A stretch of 44,805 bases of DNA from a virus. The notes beneath the pieces are model-generated. The model searched no databases, was not told the DNA's origin, and saw nothing but the letters and a program-made list of their open reading frames with translations. Below are positions 1-7,727 of the stretch, piece by piece (the stretch's first letter is position 1; every line of letters begins with the position of its first letter). A program made the translations under genes and the position numbers. The stretch lies in IMG/VR virus record IMGVR_UViG_3300042522_000112, positions 1 to 44,805 of that record; one strand, given 5' to 3'.

Positions 1-630
1 GGAGCCACCGAACACACCAGCCACACCAAGCATGTGGAAGGGGTGCATCAGGATGTTGTGCTCAGCCTGGAACACCAGCATGTAGTTGAAGGTGCCGGAG
101 ATACCCAGGGGCATGGCGTCCGAGAAGCTTCCTTGGCCAAAGGGATAGACAAGGAATACAGCGGTAGTAGCCGCCACCGGGGCTGAGTATGCAACAAAGA
201 TCCAGGGCCTCATCCCTAGTCGATAGCTAAGTTCCCACTCCCGTCCCATGTAAGCATAGATGCCAATGAGGAAGTGGAATACTGTGAGCTGGAACGGTCC
301 CCCGTTGTAGAGCCATTCATCAAGTGAATTAGCTTCCCAAATTGGGTAGAGGTGAAGTCCGATGGCATTGCTGCTCGGAACGACGGCTCCCGATATGATG
401 TTGTTTCCATAAAGAAGACTCCCTGCTACGGGCTCTCGGATGCCATCAATATCGACAGGGGGAGCCGCGATGAATGCAATTACAAAGCAAATGGTGGCTG
501 CTAGGAGACACGGAATCATCAGTGTTCCAAACCACCCAACATAAAGACGGTTATTGGTCGAAGTGACCCAGTTACAAAAAAGCTCCCAAGATGAATCCTG
601 AGAGCGACGATCTGCGATAGTTGCAGTCAT
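1..630 (-). CDS. psbA: Photosystem II D1 protein, N-terminal part (runs off window start)
   Basis: Encodes the D1 core subunit of photosystem II, a thylakoid membrane protein that phages express to maintain host photosynthesis during infection. Reading from ATG at 630, 210 residues are present. The conserved D1 blocks include [43 protein letters not shown] and [12 protein letters not shown]. The residue equivalent to D1 position 130 is Glu, as in high-light D1 forms. The frame stays open to base 1, stopping at VFGGS. The rest of the gene is at 44409-44805. The quinone/iron ligand region around His215 is the part missing between them. The gene sits 8 bases after the RlpA-like gene and before the capsid gene. 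Codons from about base 125 down to 1 look more host-like and GC-rich than the 5' part. Identity is near certain. Confidence 0.97.
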   Translation of the reverse strand, partial: MTATIADRRSQDSSWELFCNWVTSTNNRLYVGWFGTLMIPCLLAATICFVIAFIAAPPVDIDGIREPVAGSLLYGNNIISGAVVPSSNAIGLHLYPIWEANSLDEWLYNGGPFQLTVFHFLIGIYAYMGREWELSYRLGMRPWIFVAYSAPVAATTAVFLVYPFGQGSFSDAMPLGISGTFNYMLVFQAEHNILMHPFHMLGVAGVFGGS

Positions 631-638
631 AATTGGAA

Positions 639-935
639 TTAGTTTAGTCGAGTTACTGTTACCCGTCCAACTCCAGAGGCAGTGAGACCGATAGCATCAG
701 CCGCACCTTTACTGAGATCCAGATCCCTTCCATATGTGTAAGGACCCCGATCATTGACCGTCACCACAGCACACCGTTGATGGCATACACGTAGACGTGT
801 ACCAAACGGGAGTGACTTATGAGCAGCAGTAAGGCCGTTTTGATTGTATCGAGATCCACTCGCGGTTGTGTTCCCGTGAAAACCAGGACCATACCAAGAG
901 CTAATCACCGACAGAGTAGTCAGAATAGGAATCAT
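639..935 (-). CDS. RlpA-like double-psi beta-barrel protein
   Basis: A 98-residue protein matching the RlpA (rare lipoprotein A) double-psi beta-barrel family. Family hallmarks are [16 protein letters not shown] near residues 12-27, the LPFGTRLRV segment near 42-50, and VNDRGPY followed by [14 protein letters not shown] near 60-83. The conserved Asp in NDRGPY, used by the lytic transglycosylase members, is kept. Nearly the whole protein is the barrel. The N-terminus has a short hydrophobic run but no convincing signal peptide or lipobox. It lies between the scaffold gene and psbA, inside the virion assembly cluster. It could be a small peptidoglycan-modifying enzyme for entry or lysis, or an accessory gene. 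The fold call is strong; the activity is inferred. Confidence 0.85.
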   Translation of the reverse strand: MIPILTTLSVISSWYGPGFHGNTTASGSRYNQNGLTAAHKSLPFGTRLRVCHQRCAVVTVNDRGPYTYGRDLDLSKGAADAIGLTASGVGRVTVTRLN

Positions 936-1020
936 AATTAGATAGCGAAGGACTTGATATTGCTCACTCCTTCAGTCCGCCAACACACTCGCAGTATTGA
1001 CGGAACTATCTTGTTGTTAA

Positions 1021-1071
1021 TCAGTAGCGCTTCTTACCGCCACCGCCTTTGCAGCCTTTACCTTTAGCCAT
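1021..1071 (-). CDS. Gly/Lys-rich 16-residue peptide
   Basis: A tiny open frame, ATG at 1071 to TGA at 1021, encoding MAKGKGCKGGGGKKRY. It is supported by a clear GGAG ribosome binding site 7 bases upstream of ATG, unusual in this genome where most genes lack one. It is placed exactly in the gap between the scaffold gene (ends 1088) and the RlpA-like gene. The product is extremely basic and glycine-rich with one Cys. It could bind nucleic acid or the capsid interior. No function is established here. Confidence 0.6.
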   Translation of the reverse strand: MAKGKGCKGGGGKKRY

Positions 1072-1087
1072 TTGATTTCTCCAATAA

Positions 1088-1861
1088 TTAGTAGTTAAGT
1101 TCTGAACGTTCGAGCTTTGCATATACATCTTGACGATATGCGGGGTCTCGCTCATATCGTGGATCTGACATAGCAGATACCACTTCCGCTTGAGATCGGA
1201 ACACATCACGGTTGTTTGCTGCCGGCTTACCTTTCAGTAGCTGACCTTCAATTCCATTGGCTTCTGTGTACCGTGCCTTGAGTGCGTGAACAGCAAAGTT
1301 GATTGCATTAAAGCTTCCTTCTGCCATCACACTGTCATACATATCAACCTCCTCGGGAGAGAGATTCTCCGAAGCCCAGGCAATCATTTCTTGGTAACCA
1401 TCGTCACCACCTGCAATGTTCCTGATTGACTTCAGTTGACTCTCATTAAACTCCGGACCACTATTGCCAGATTCAACCTCAGAACGATACTTAATGTACT
1501 CAGCTGCTAGATCAGCAGAATCCATCTTCGACAGCTTTGCCTGAGTCTCCTTTGTCAGCTTTCCAGATACTGCCTCTTGCCAGAGCGTATCCAGAAATGC
1601 ATCACCTGCTTCCGGTGTTTCACCTTCGCTTTGCGTGTCTTCAGATGCTGAAGTCTCTACCTGATTATCACTATTGCGAGAACCAAGCTTCGATTGCAAT
1701 TCAACGTAAGCTTTCTCTAGCTCTTCAGCATCACGGAACTTACCAGCCAAGAGCTGTTGTTCTTTAGCGGCTTGCGCTTCGCCAATCGCTAGAGCCTCTT
1801 GTTCCGCTTCGTTAAATTCAGGTTGATCCACGGGGTTCGGATCATACGTCAGTGTTGCCAT
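1088..1861 (-). CDS. Capsid assembly/scaffolding protein (T7 gp9-like)
   Basis: A 257-residue acidic, low-cysteine protein downstream of the portal gene, the position of the T7 gene 9 scaffolding protein. The N-terminal 60 residues are rich in Glu/Ala/Gln and predicted helical. The middle, about 60-95, is Ser/Glu/Thr-rich and disordered. The C-terminus is helical and ends with charged residues. Scaffolding proteins assemble inside the procapsid and leave before DNA packaging. The call rests mainly on composition, size and synteny. Psb and RlpA genes separate it from the capsid gene, whereas in T7 genes 9 and 10 are adjacent. Confidence 0.85.
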   Translation of the reverse strand: MATLTYDPNPVDQPEFNEAEQEALAIGEAQAAKEQQLLAGKFRDAEELEKAYVELQSKLGSRNSDNQVETSASEDTQSEGETPEAGDAFLDTLWQEAVSGKLTKETQAKLSKMDSADLAAEYIKYRSEVESGNSGPEFNESQLKSIRNIAGGDDGYQEMIAWASENLSPEEVDMYDSVMAEGSFNAINFAVHALKARYTEANGIEGQLLKGKPAANNRDVFRSQAEVVSAMSDPRYERDPAYRQDVYAKLERSELNY

Positions 1862-2093
1862 GTGCAGTGATTACTTTTAGGTTACCAAGACCAACCTTCG
1901 TTACATAGTTGGGTGAACGACCAAGGGTAGGAGTTCCAATCTTGGCCTTAGCTTTGTACTTATCCGGTTCAGGAGTCTCTACCTTAAGCACAGGCTTCTC
2001 TGATGGTGGATGCGGAACTTCCTTCATTGAACGAGGAGGTTCCATTTGAGTGGGTCTACGCCGGTTGTTCCGGCTGGGTGATTTGTCCGTCAT
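1842..2093 (-). CDS. Small Pro/Lys-rich protein between portal and scaffold
   Basis: An 83-residue frame starting with ATG at 2093. It overlaps the portal 3' end by 38 bases and the scaffold start by 20 bases, and it is the only frame filling the 194 bases between them. The N-terminus is Arg/Asn-rich; the middle is dense in Pro, Glu and Lys. It has no recognisable domain. The overlap pattern fits this compact cluster and suggests translational coupling. I do not recognise a function. It is probably a real structural or assembly accessory protein. Confidence 0.65.
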   Translation of the reverse strand: MTDKSPSRNNRRRPTQMEPPRSMKEVPHPPSEKPVLKVETPEPDKYKAKAKIGTPTLGRSPNYVTKVGLGNLKVITAHGNTDV

Positions 2094-3624
2094 TTATTTG
2101 AGGATTCTTGGATGGATCATTTACTGGTGCAGATGCCAACTGTCCAGCTTGCTTGGTAAGTTCCATTTGCTGTTGTTGTGCCATTGCTTGCTGCTGCTCT
2201 GCCTGGATATCTTGAGTGGACTTAACAAGATTCAGGACATCAATTCCTTGAGATGCTGCTAAACGCTTAATTACTTCCTCAGGATTGACATATGTCTGAA
2301 TAGCATCAGGTCCCATCGTCTGAGCAATTGTCATCAGGAAGGAACCAAGGCTCTCTCGATCTTGCCCACGTCCCAATGCATTGATACCAGCGACAATGGT
2401 TGGCTTGACAATGTTTTTGGGAATACGTGGGATTTCACCAGTCTTCTGGAAGACATTCAGCTTCCGGTTCAAATAGGGAACAAGGAAGTCCACAGTCAGC
2501 ATACTAAATAGTCCGCCAAGCTGTGACTCCAATTCCATTTGAGTCATCCGCACTTCTTCTGCAGTTGTTCGTTCAGACTGTCGTACATTTAAAATCAAGA
2601 ATGCATCCGATAAACGACGCTCCAGTTGGAGAGCCATCTCATATGCAGTCCTAAAGTCTGCAGTCTTCCCAACCTGTACGACACCAATATCATCAGGTCG
2701 TCCCTGAACGATGGCACCGTTGCCTGCAGCGGCCAGTGTGGCCGGTTTGGTTGTGCTTGATGGCGACACAACAAAGACAACCTTTGCTGCTGCTGCAGAG
2801 CCTTCTACAAGTGCCTGGGATAGTGCTTCAAGGGAACGAAGGTCTCCGATAAATTCTTCGACCCTGCCCCTGCCGTACATCTCTCCATCAACCGTATTGA
2901 AGCGCAGTGCGATCCATGGATTTGCATCAAGTGGTGCCTTACCAAATGACTTCTCAATCACTACATCATCAACTTCTTGATGCCAGACGTAGCGATTGTT
3001 GTCACGTCGAACGTGTGTGTAGATATCAACCTCATCTTGATTGTTATGCTTGTCTGAGCCAACCTGATTCGGTTTGCGCTCTGGCAGCATATCCTCGATG
3101 AGTTTCCTTGAGACTCGCTCTTTGGTTACGATTTCAATGACGTTACCATCTCCATCTCGGTCCAACACATAGCGATTAAGTGGATACAACCTCAGCCCTT
3201 CTTTGCCCATGTAAATCAGTGCATTTCCTGCAACCACCAAATGCTTCAACGCTTGGTGCACAACGACTCGATCATCGCTGGCAGCAATCGATTCCATAAT
3301 GGTTCTCTCGATCTTTGCAAAAGCAAGATCAAGTTCTGATTTAATACCGGGTCCGTACTCCTGACCAAGCATTGATTCATCCACTTGAAGCTTAAAGAAG
3401 CTTGTCTGTGGAGGAAGCAAAGCAAGCATGAGCTTTGCAGACAAAGTGACTACACCTTTAGCACCTACGGATTGCCAAGGTGTTGGCAGGATCCTGTTGC
3501 TTTTGTAGTCTTCTTCATCATCACGGATTAGGTAAGGCAACGTAAGCTCTGCTGCTCTACGTGCTGTGTGTAGGTATTGAGTGCGATGACCGTACAGTAA
3601 ATCATACCTTTGTTTAGCCGACAT
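2056..3624 (-). CDS. Portal (head-tail connector) protein, T7 gp8-like
   Basis: A 522-residue protein forming the dodecameric ring through which DNA enters and leaves the head. The N-terminus (RYDLLYGHRTQYLHTARRAAELTLPYL) and the following PWQSVGAKGVVTLSAKLMLALLPP block are typical of podoviral collar/connector proteins. Length is close to T7 gp8 (536 aa). The C-terminal 60 residues are Gln-rich and disordered. Its start overlaps the end of the upstream repeat protein by 11 bases. Portal-then-scaffold order matches T7. Confidence 0.95.
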   Translation of the reverse strand: MSAKQRYDLLYGHRTQYLHTARRAAELTLPYLIRDDEEDYKSNRILPTPWQSVGAKGVVTLSAKLMLALLPPQTSFFKLQVDESMLGQEYGPGIKSELDLAFAKIERTIMESIAASDDRVVVHQALKHLVVAGNALIYMGKEGLRLYPLNRYVLDRDGDGNVIEIVTKERVSRKLIEDMLPERKPNQVGSDKHNNQDEVDIYTHVRRDNNRYVWHQEVDDVVIEKSFGKAPLDANPWIALRFNTVDGEMYGRGRVEEFIGDLRSLEALSQALVEGSAAAAKVVFVVSPSSTTKPATLAAAGNGAIVQGRPDDIGVVQVGKTADFRTAYEMALQLERRLSDAFLILNVRQSERTTAEEVRMTQMELESQLGGLFSMLTVDFLVPYLNRKLNVFQKTGEIPRIPKNIVKPTIVAGINALGRGQDRESLGSFLMTIAQTMGPDAIQTYVNPEEVIKRLAASQGIDVLNLVKSTQDIQAEQQQAMAQQQQMELTKQAGQLASAPVNDPSKNPQINDGQITQPEQPA

Positions 3625-4873
3625 TCAATCCCCCGCCAATACTAAGAGGACTCATGCCTTGCATCATCGACATCATCATCATGTTCCTCATGTAATCTCG
3701 CCGAGTCTGTGCACGGCGTCGTGCAGCACGAATTGCATCAGTTAGATAGGACTGTCCAAGTGCAGCAAACTGCAGTGGATCATTGATATCAAACTCAGAA
3801 CTTACATCTTCAAAGGACTCCAGCGTTGGCATTGCAGCCATCGCGGGTTCTTCCATAGAAGTCATCAGTTGATCCAGAAAGTCTTGCACGTTCATTTGAC
3901 CCTGGCCTGCAGGAGTCATGTTTGGTGCAGCTGTACCGGTTGGGCTACCCGTCGGCATGGCCGGTTCATTCGATACAGGGCGTGTATTCCTATTTGGCTG
4001 AGTGCCAGTTACAGGACCACGAGGCAAGACTGTCGATGTACTTCCCTTGCTACTGATAAACAACTTACTTCCCTTGTCTAGCTTAGGTGAGTTGTTAATC
4101 TTCTGGAGGATTGGGTTTCCAGAAAAGGGGTCATAGTTGATCTCTTGACCTTTTTGGGTAACAAACCTAGCCGCCTCTGGCAGCAGACTGTTCTCGGCTG
4201 TGTATTGATTGACTACCTTTGAGCCAATAGACAAACCTTTCTGTACGGCCTTTTCCAGAACCTGATCCTGCGACTTGCCAGTAACCCTGGAAATCCTTTG
4301 CAGTTCTTTCTGCGACAGCGTGTTCCCAGCAGCCAATACATTCTGCCCGAAACCTGCGTTCTTATCGAACTTGGGTGCCACTGTTGCTGGGGCATTCGCT
4401 GCTTGCTGAGCATTTGCACCAATCGTCAATCCTTGTGCAGCTGCTTGACTTTGGATTTGTTGTGGTGTCAGCCCACTTTGTATGGCTCTGTTAAATGCTT
4501 GCGCACCCAGCACACCAGGAGTTGAGTTGCCCCCAAGAAATGCTGCCAAGCTATTGGCATTCTGTGGAGCAGGGTTTATCTGTAGTTGTTGCAGTGCTCC
4601 TGCTCCAATGTTCAAGCCTTGTGCAGCTGCTTGGTTCCTGATCTGCTCAGCAGTTAAGCCACTCTCCAGAGCACGGTTTACTGCTTGAGCACCAAGTGAT
4701 CCCTGTGTTGCGTTTGCACCTAAGAACTGATTTAGATTCTGTTGTGGAGCTTGTGCAGGCGCAGCATAATCACCAGCAGGAACTGTGTAGGCATCCCTAC
4801 TTCCTGCGTTCATGATTAGTGGGATACCCTTCCTTGCAGCCGCAGCTCTAATTAGATCTAGTGTAGCGCTCAT
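3614..4873 (-). CDS. Unknown structural protein with Ala/Gln-rich internal repeats
   Basis: A 419-residue protein immediately upstream of the portal gene. Two near-identical units of about 47 residues occur around 47-94 and 108-155. Each has a pattern of LG-N-T-G-LGAQA-NRA-SGLT-QI, then AAAQGL-IGA. A third, diverged unit around 190-220 has RVTGKSQDQVLEKAVQKGLSIG. The middle is Pro/Thr-rich; the C-terminus has Arg-rich and Met-rich tracts. Possible roles are a minor head protein or connector partner. I do not recognise the family, and the role is inferred only from position. Confidence 0.8.
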   Translation of the reverse strand: MSATLDLIRAAAARKGIPLIMNAGSRDAYTVPAGDYAAPAQAPQQNLNQFLGANATQGSLGAQAVNRALESGLTAEQIRNQAAAQGLNIGAGALQQLQINPAPQNANSLAAFLGGNSTPGVLGAQAFNRAIQSGLTPQQIQSQAAAQGLTIGANAQQAANAPATVAPKFDKNAGFGQNVLAAGNTLSQKELQRISRVTGKSQDQVLEKAVQKGLSIGSKVVNQYTAENSLLPEAARFVTQKGQEINYDPFSGNPILQKINNSPKLDKGSKLFISSKGSTSTVLPRGPVTGTQPNRNTRPVSNEPAMPTGSPTGTAAPNMTPAGQGQMNVQDFLDQLMTSMEEPAMAAMPTLESFEDVSSEFDINDPLQFAALGQSYLTDAIRAARRRAQTRRDYMRNMMMMSMMQGMSPLSIGGGLNVG

Positions 4874-5048
4874 TGTCTTCTTCCGTAAGTTGATGTTGAA
4901 TCCACTCGACCACAGAGCGCTGGCCTGAGCGGTACATTATTTGCGAGTGTGTATCATCCGGGTGGGGATTAACTTGTGGGAAGTTCTCCTCCAACTTCTG
5001 AAGGAGAACATTAAATTGCAAACCTGATGTCTCCAGCAGGTTAAGCAT
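4848..5048 (-). CDS. Small conserved-looking hypothetical protein
   Basis: A 66-residue protein starting MLNLLETSGLQFNVLLQKL at ATG 5048, which overlaps the end of the NrdB-like gene by 8 bases. A second ATG at 5072 would add 8 residues. Its 3' end overlaps the repeat protein start by 26 bases. It is acidic, with a predicted N-terminal helix. It falls between nucleotide metabolism and head genes. No family is recognised. Confidence 0.65.
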   Translation of the reverse strand: MLNLLETSGLQFNVLLQKLEENFPQVNPHPDDTHSQIMYRSGQRSVVEWIQHQLTEEDNERYTRSN

Positions 5049-5754
5049 ATTGTGGGAGGTTGGGGTTTGCATGTTCAAAGAAAGATGGCATTCTTGCTCG
5101 TTGCGTTTCGATCAATCCTTCCGCTTTTCCTGCATACATCAGACTGTCACTCTGGTCCAACCAGAATTGCTTGTCGAGATATTTATTGTCCGATTTCTTC
5201 AACGGCTGCATCACCCAATTAATGGTTGCCTTCCTGAGCTTATCCAGACTAGGAGACACAGTGAGGCCAAGCTCACGACATACCAGGCTATTCGTTGCAA
5301 CATGAACTTGTTCATCTCTTGAGATATCAGCGCTTACTGTTCGCATTCCAGCGTCACCATTAAAGCGGAAGAATGGGAGTAGTACGAAGAAAATCGCACG
5401 CTCGGCAACCATTGCTTTGGCGACAGTGTGATCAGGATGCGAGACCCAAGCTTCCCGGAGGCGCATTGCTTCGGCTTCAGCTTTCTCGTCAACGCCGTAA
5501 GCGTTCGCGATGTAGCCGAGAGCCAAGTCGTGGTTTTCTTCGTCCTTGATATTGGACAGCAGTAGGTCGCGTGATAGCTCTGGAACTTCATTGGTTAGTG
5601 CATCTTGAATAAAATCCCCAACGGGGAGTTCCATATGCCGCAAAGCAAGGGCTCGGAAGATTGTTTCCTCTGAGCCTTCTTTGACAGCTCCGGCTGTGGT
5701 CTGAACAGGTGACCACTTACGTTTACGATTAAACAGTTTCTGATACGGGTTCAT
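5041..5754 (-). CDS. nrdB: Ribonucleotide reductase beta (R2-like, ferritin-like) subunit
   Basis: A 237-residue ferritin-like helical-bundle protein that should generate the radical cofactor for the adjacent NrdA. Candidate metal ligands match the R2 pattern: Glu42, then Glu72-x-x-His75 (DEENHD), Glu118 (AERAIFF), and Glu148-x-x-His151 (DEQVHV). The site four residues after the first ligand His, which holds the radical Tyr in E. coli R2 (Tyr122), is Leu79, so a standard Tyr radical looks impossible. A C-terminal Tyr (Tyr236, in LPQYA) could serve radical transfer. The ATG at 5754 overlaps the nrdA stop by one base (TAATG), arguing for coupled expression. It is shorter than cellular R2 (about 320-380 aa). 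Published reannotation of cyanopodoviral RNR, as I recall it, also paired the alpha gene with such a subunit. Confidence 0.85.
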   Translation of the reverse strand: MNPYQKLFNRKRKWSPVQTTAGAVKEGSEETIFRALALRHMELPVGDFIQDALTNEVPELSRDLLLSNIKDEENHDLALGYIANAYGVDEKAEAEAMRLREAWVSHPDHTVAKAMVAERAIFFVLLPFFRFNGDAGMRTVSADISRDEQVHVATNSLVCRELGLTVSPSLDKLRKATINWVMQPLKKSDNKYLDKQFWLDQSDSLMYAGKAEGLIETQRARMPSFFEHANPNLPQYA

Positions 5755-7154
5755 TACTCTCCACAATTACAATCAGGTACTGGATCATTTAGAAGCGCAT
5801 CCAAGTAATCGTCAACTTCAGACTCATCCAGTGCAGCGTAGGCACTCGACTTGTCTTGTGTATCTCCCATCACTTGTAGCGAGTAGTAAAGGGAGGTTTG
5901 CGGAGATGCAAGCCACTCTTCAATAAAGGCTTCATCATATGTGATCACATCTGACCACGAGTTAAACGAATAGCCATGAAGAAGTCCCGTCTTATCAAGC
6001 ATCTTTACGATGCCATTTGCCACACGGAAATAATCATCCCAACCAACTTCAGACGCGATCTCAACAGGACCATAGTCAAAGCTCTGGACGCCAAATGTTC
6101 CGCTGTCGCGATCCACTTGACGACCAATAGGAGGAGCAATCTCAGGGCAGGTTGTGTAACCATTAAGGTCTTTATACCTGTAGCTGCAAGATGCTGTAGG
6201 AGCAATGGCAAAGGCTCGATCCATATTGTTCAGCTTTGCAATTTCAGCAGCTGCTTGGATGCCTGCTGCCATCTCCTTGGCCAGAATGATTGCAGGTGTC
6301 GATTCATAGTTACGGAAGTCCTGACCAGTATTCAGCTTTTCTATTGCTTCCCCAAATTCACTGTAGCTGATTCCTTCCTGTCTCAGAAGGTTGGCAAGTC
6401 CCAGCATTCCGAGACCGACTTGGCGATCTGTCTCTGAAGGCAGGTATTCTCCGCTCTCTCCAACACCTGTCTTGCTGTGAAGTACGCACAATTCGGACAT
6501 TCCGTAGACAAACGCACTTTGAATGTCATTGAGTTCGCACCCGCCGAGGTTGACATGTTGCAGTAGACAGGTTCCCCGGCTTGGGAGATAAACTTCCAGG
6601 CAAACGTTACCCCGGATTCGATTTCCATTTCGATCAACCTTAGTCTTGTTAAGCCAGATGTCACCTTTACGAATGCCATTTAGGAGTGCTGCCTTTGTAT
6701 TTTCCGTGGCCTCTTGCCACCAGTAATCATTAATGTTGACGCAGCGCTTAATCCAAGGAAGCTCACTACGGCTAGCAGCAATGAACTCAAGCACATCAGG
6801 ATGGTTGAGATCCAGATGACATACAACAGCTCCATTCTTGTAGATGCCTCCACGACGGAGCACTTCATTCAAGGTCGAATATATTTTGGCAAAGGACACT
6901 GGCCCGCTAGCCACCAACCCTTTGCCATTCTCAGCACCTTTTGGTCGCAGCTTAGATAGGTGTACAGCAACACCGGCACCGTAGCGAAGAGCATGTGAAA
7001 CAAAGCGCCAAGATGCCTCAAGACCATTTGGTCCCTCCATTGTGTCTTCCACCACGAACACGGTGCAAGAAACGGGAAGTCGTGATGTTGGGTCGTCAAT
7101 CCAAGATTGCACTCGCCCAGTTCGGGCAATCAGTTCTTTGGTGGTCGTAGACAT
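5754..7154 (-). CDS. nrdA: Ribonucleotide reductase alpha (catalytic) subunit, class I-type
   Basis: A 466-residue ribonucleotide reductase that makes deoxynucleotides for phage replication. Active-site features are Cys30 in VSCTVF (first redox Cys), Asn183-x-Cys185-x-Glu187 in NVCLEVYLPS (thiyl radical Cys and partners), and Tyr423-Tyr424 in SLYYSLQV (radical transfer pair). The APTASCS nucleotide-binding turn is at 319-325, and the C-terminal Cys462-x-Cys464 matches the shuttle cysteines. The Tyr pair and the adjacent R2-like gene indicate class I rather than class II. It lacks an ATP-cone and is much shorter than E. coli NrdA (761 aa), so allosteric activity control is probably absent. The Cys that normally sits just before the NLG motif is not there; Cys196 is the nearest candidate. 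Confidence 0.93.
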   Translation of the reverse strand: MSTTTKELIARTGRVQSWIDDPTSRLPVSCTVFVVEDTMEGPNGLEASWRFVSHALRYGAGVAVHLSKLRPKGAENGKGLVASGPVSFAKIYSTLNEVLRRGGIYKNGAVVCHLDLNHPDVLEFIAASRSELPWIKRCVNINDYWWQEATENTKAALLNGIRKGDIWLNKTKVDRNGNRIRGNVCLEVYLPSRGTCLLQHVNLGGCELNDIQSAFVYGMSELCVLHSKTGVGESGEYLPSETDRQVGLGMLGLANLLRQEGISYSEFGEAIEKLNTGQDFRNYESTPAIILAKEMAAGIQAAAEIAKLNNMDRAFAIAPTASCSYRYKDLNGYTTCPEIAPPIGRQVDRDSGTFGVQSFDYGPVEIASEVGWDDYFRVANGIVKMLDKTGLLHGYSFNSWSDVITYDEAFIEEWLASPQTSLYYSLQVMGDTQDKSSAYAALDESEVDDYLDALLNDPVPDCNCGE

Positions 7155-7156
7155 TA

Positions 7157-7546
7157 TTAAACGAGATCAGTAAGATTAGGTGGTTGATAGTTAGGGCCCT
7201 TCAATACCTTTCCATCATCACGGCGGATTGGTTGTCCATCATCCCCAAGCTTGGACATATTGCTTTCGTGTACTCGGTTGAGAGCTTCATCAAGATCCCA
7301 ATCCAAGTTCTCTGCATATTGATAGCAGACATAAACTAGATCTGCTAATTCCTTCAGGCAGTCCGCAGCATTAATGCGGAGTCCCATAATCAATTGGTTC
7401 TCTGATTCCAAGAACTCTTTGAATTCTTCAACGATCAAACTCCGTTGCATAGTCCGTGAAGCTGGCGTCGTACTGTTCCTCACTTGGAAACCAGCCCTGA
7501 ACTCCTTTGCTTGTTGACTGATGAAGGATTTCATGTTCGAGTTCAT
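7157..7546 (-). CDS. MazG-like nucleotide pyrophosphohydrolase
   Basis: A 129-residue all-alpha NTP pyrophosphohydrolase-like protein. The helix containing EEFKEF and the later KELADLVYV helix carry the acidic metal-binding pattern of the MazG/phosphoribosyl-ATP pyrophosphatase superfamily. The C-terminal stretch after the helices (MSKLGDDGQPIRRDDGKVLKGPNYQPP) is typical of the phage members. Such enzymes hydrolyse nucleoside triphosphates or alarmone-like nucleotides; the substrate cannot be read here. The start at 7546 makes it overlap the DUF3310 gene by 119 bases. I keep it because the N-terminal QAKEFRAGF part fits the family. Confidence 0.82.
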   Translation of the reverse strand: MNSNMKSFISQQAKEFRAGFQVRNSTTPASRTMQRSLIVEEFKEFLESENQLIMGLRINAADCLKELADLVYVCYQYAENLDWDLDEALNRVHESNMSKLGDDGQPIRRDDGKVLKGPNYQPPNLTDLV

Positions 7547-7727
7547 TCTGCAGATAATGGATGGCTTTAGTTAAATCAGATACCTTGCTGTCCTTGTATC
7601 CAGCTCGGCATATGTATTTGATTGCATTACCAAGATGGAAGTTCAATCCTTGATCTCGGATGAAGTCCCATGCTTGTATTGACCCTCGCCTGTAGTAGCT
7701 TGGGCCTTGGGTGTTGGAGTTGGCCAT
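7428..7727 (-). CDS. DUF3310 family protein (T7 gp1.7-like)
   Basis: A 99-residue protein with the DUF3310 signature. It has YYRRGSIQAWDFIRDQGLNFHLGNAIKYICRAGYKD near residues 11-46, followed by the DLTKAIHYLQNEL helix. T7 gp1.7, a nucleotide kinase, carries the same domain, so a role in nucleotide metabolism is likely. ATG at 7727 aligns with the normal family start. The last 25 residues extend past the domain and overlap the MazG-like gene in another frame. Confidence 0.85.
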   Translation of the reverse strand: MANSNTQGPSYYRRGSIQAWDFIRDQGLNFHLGNAIKYICRAGYKDSKVSDLTKAIHYLQNELEHEILHQSTSKGVQGWFPSEEQYDASFTDYATEFDR

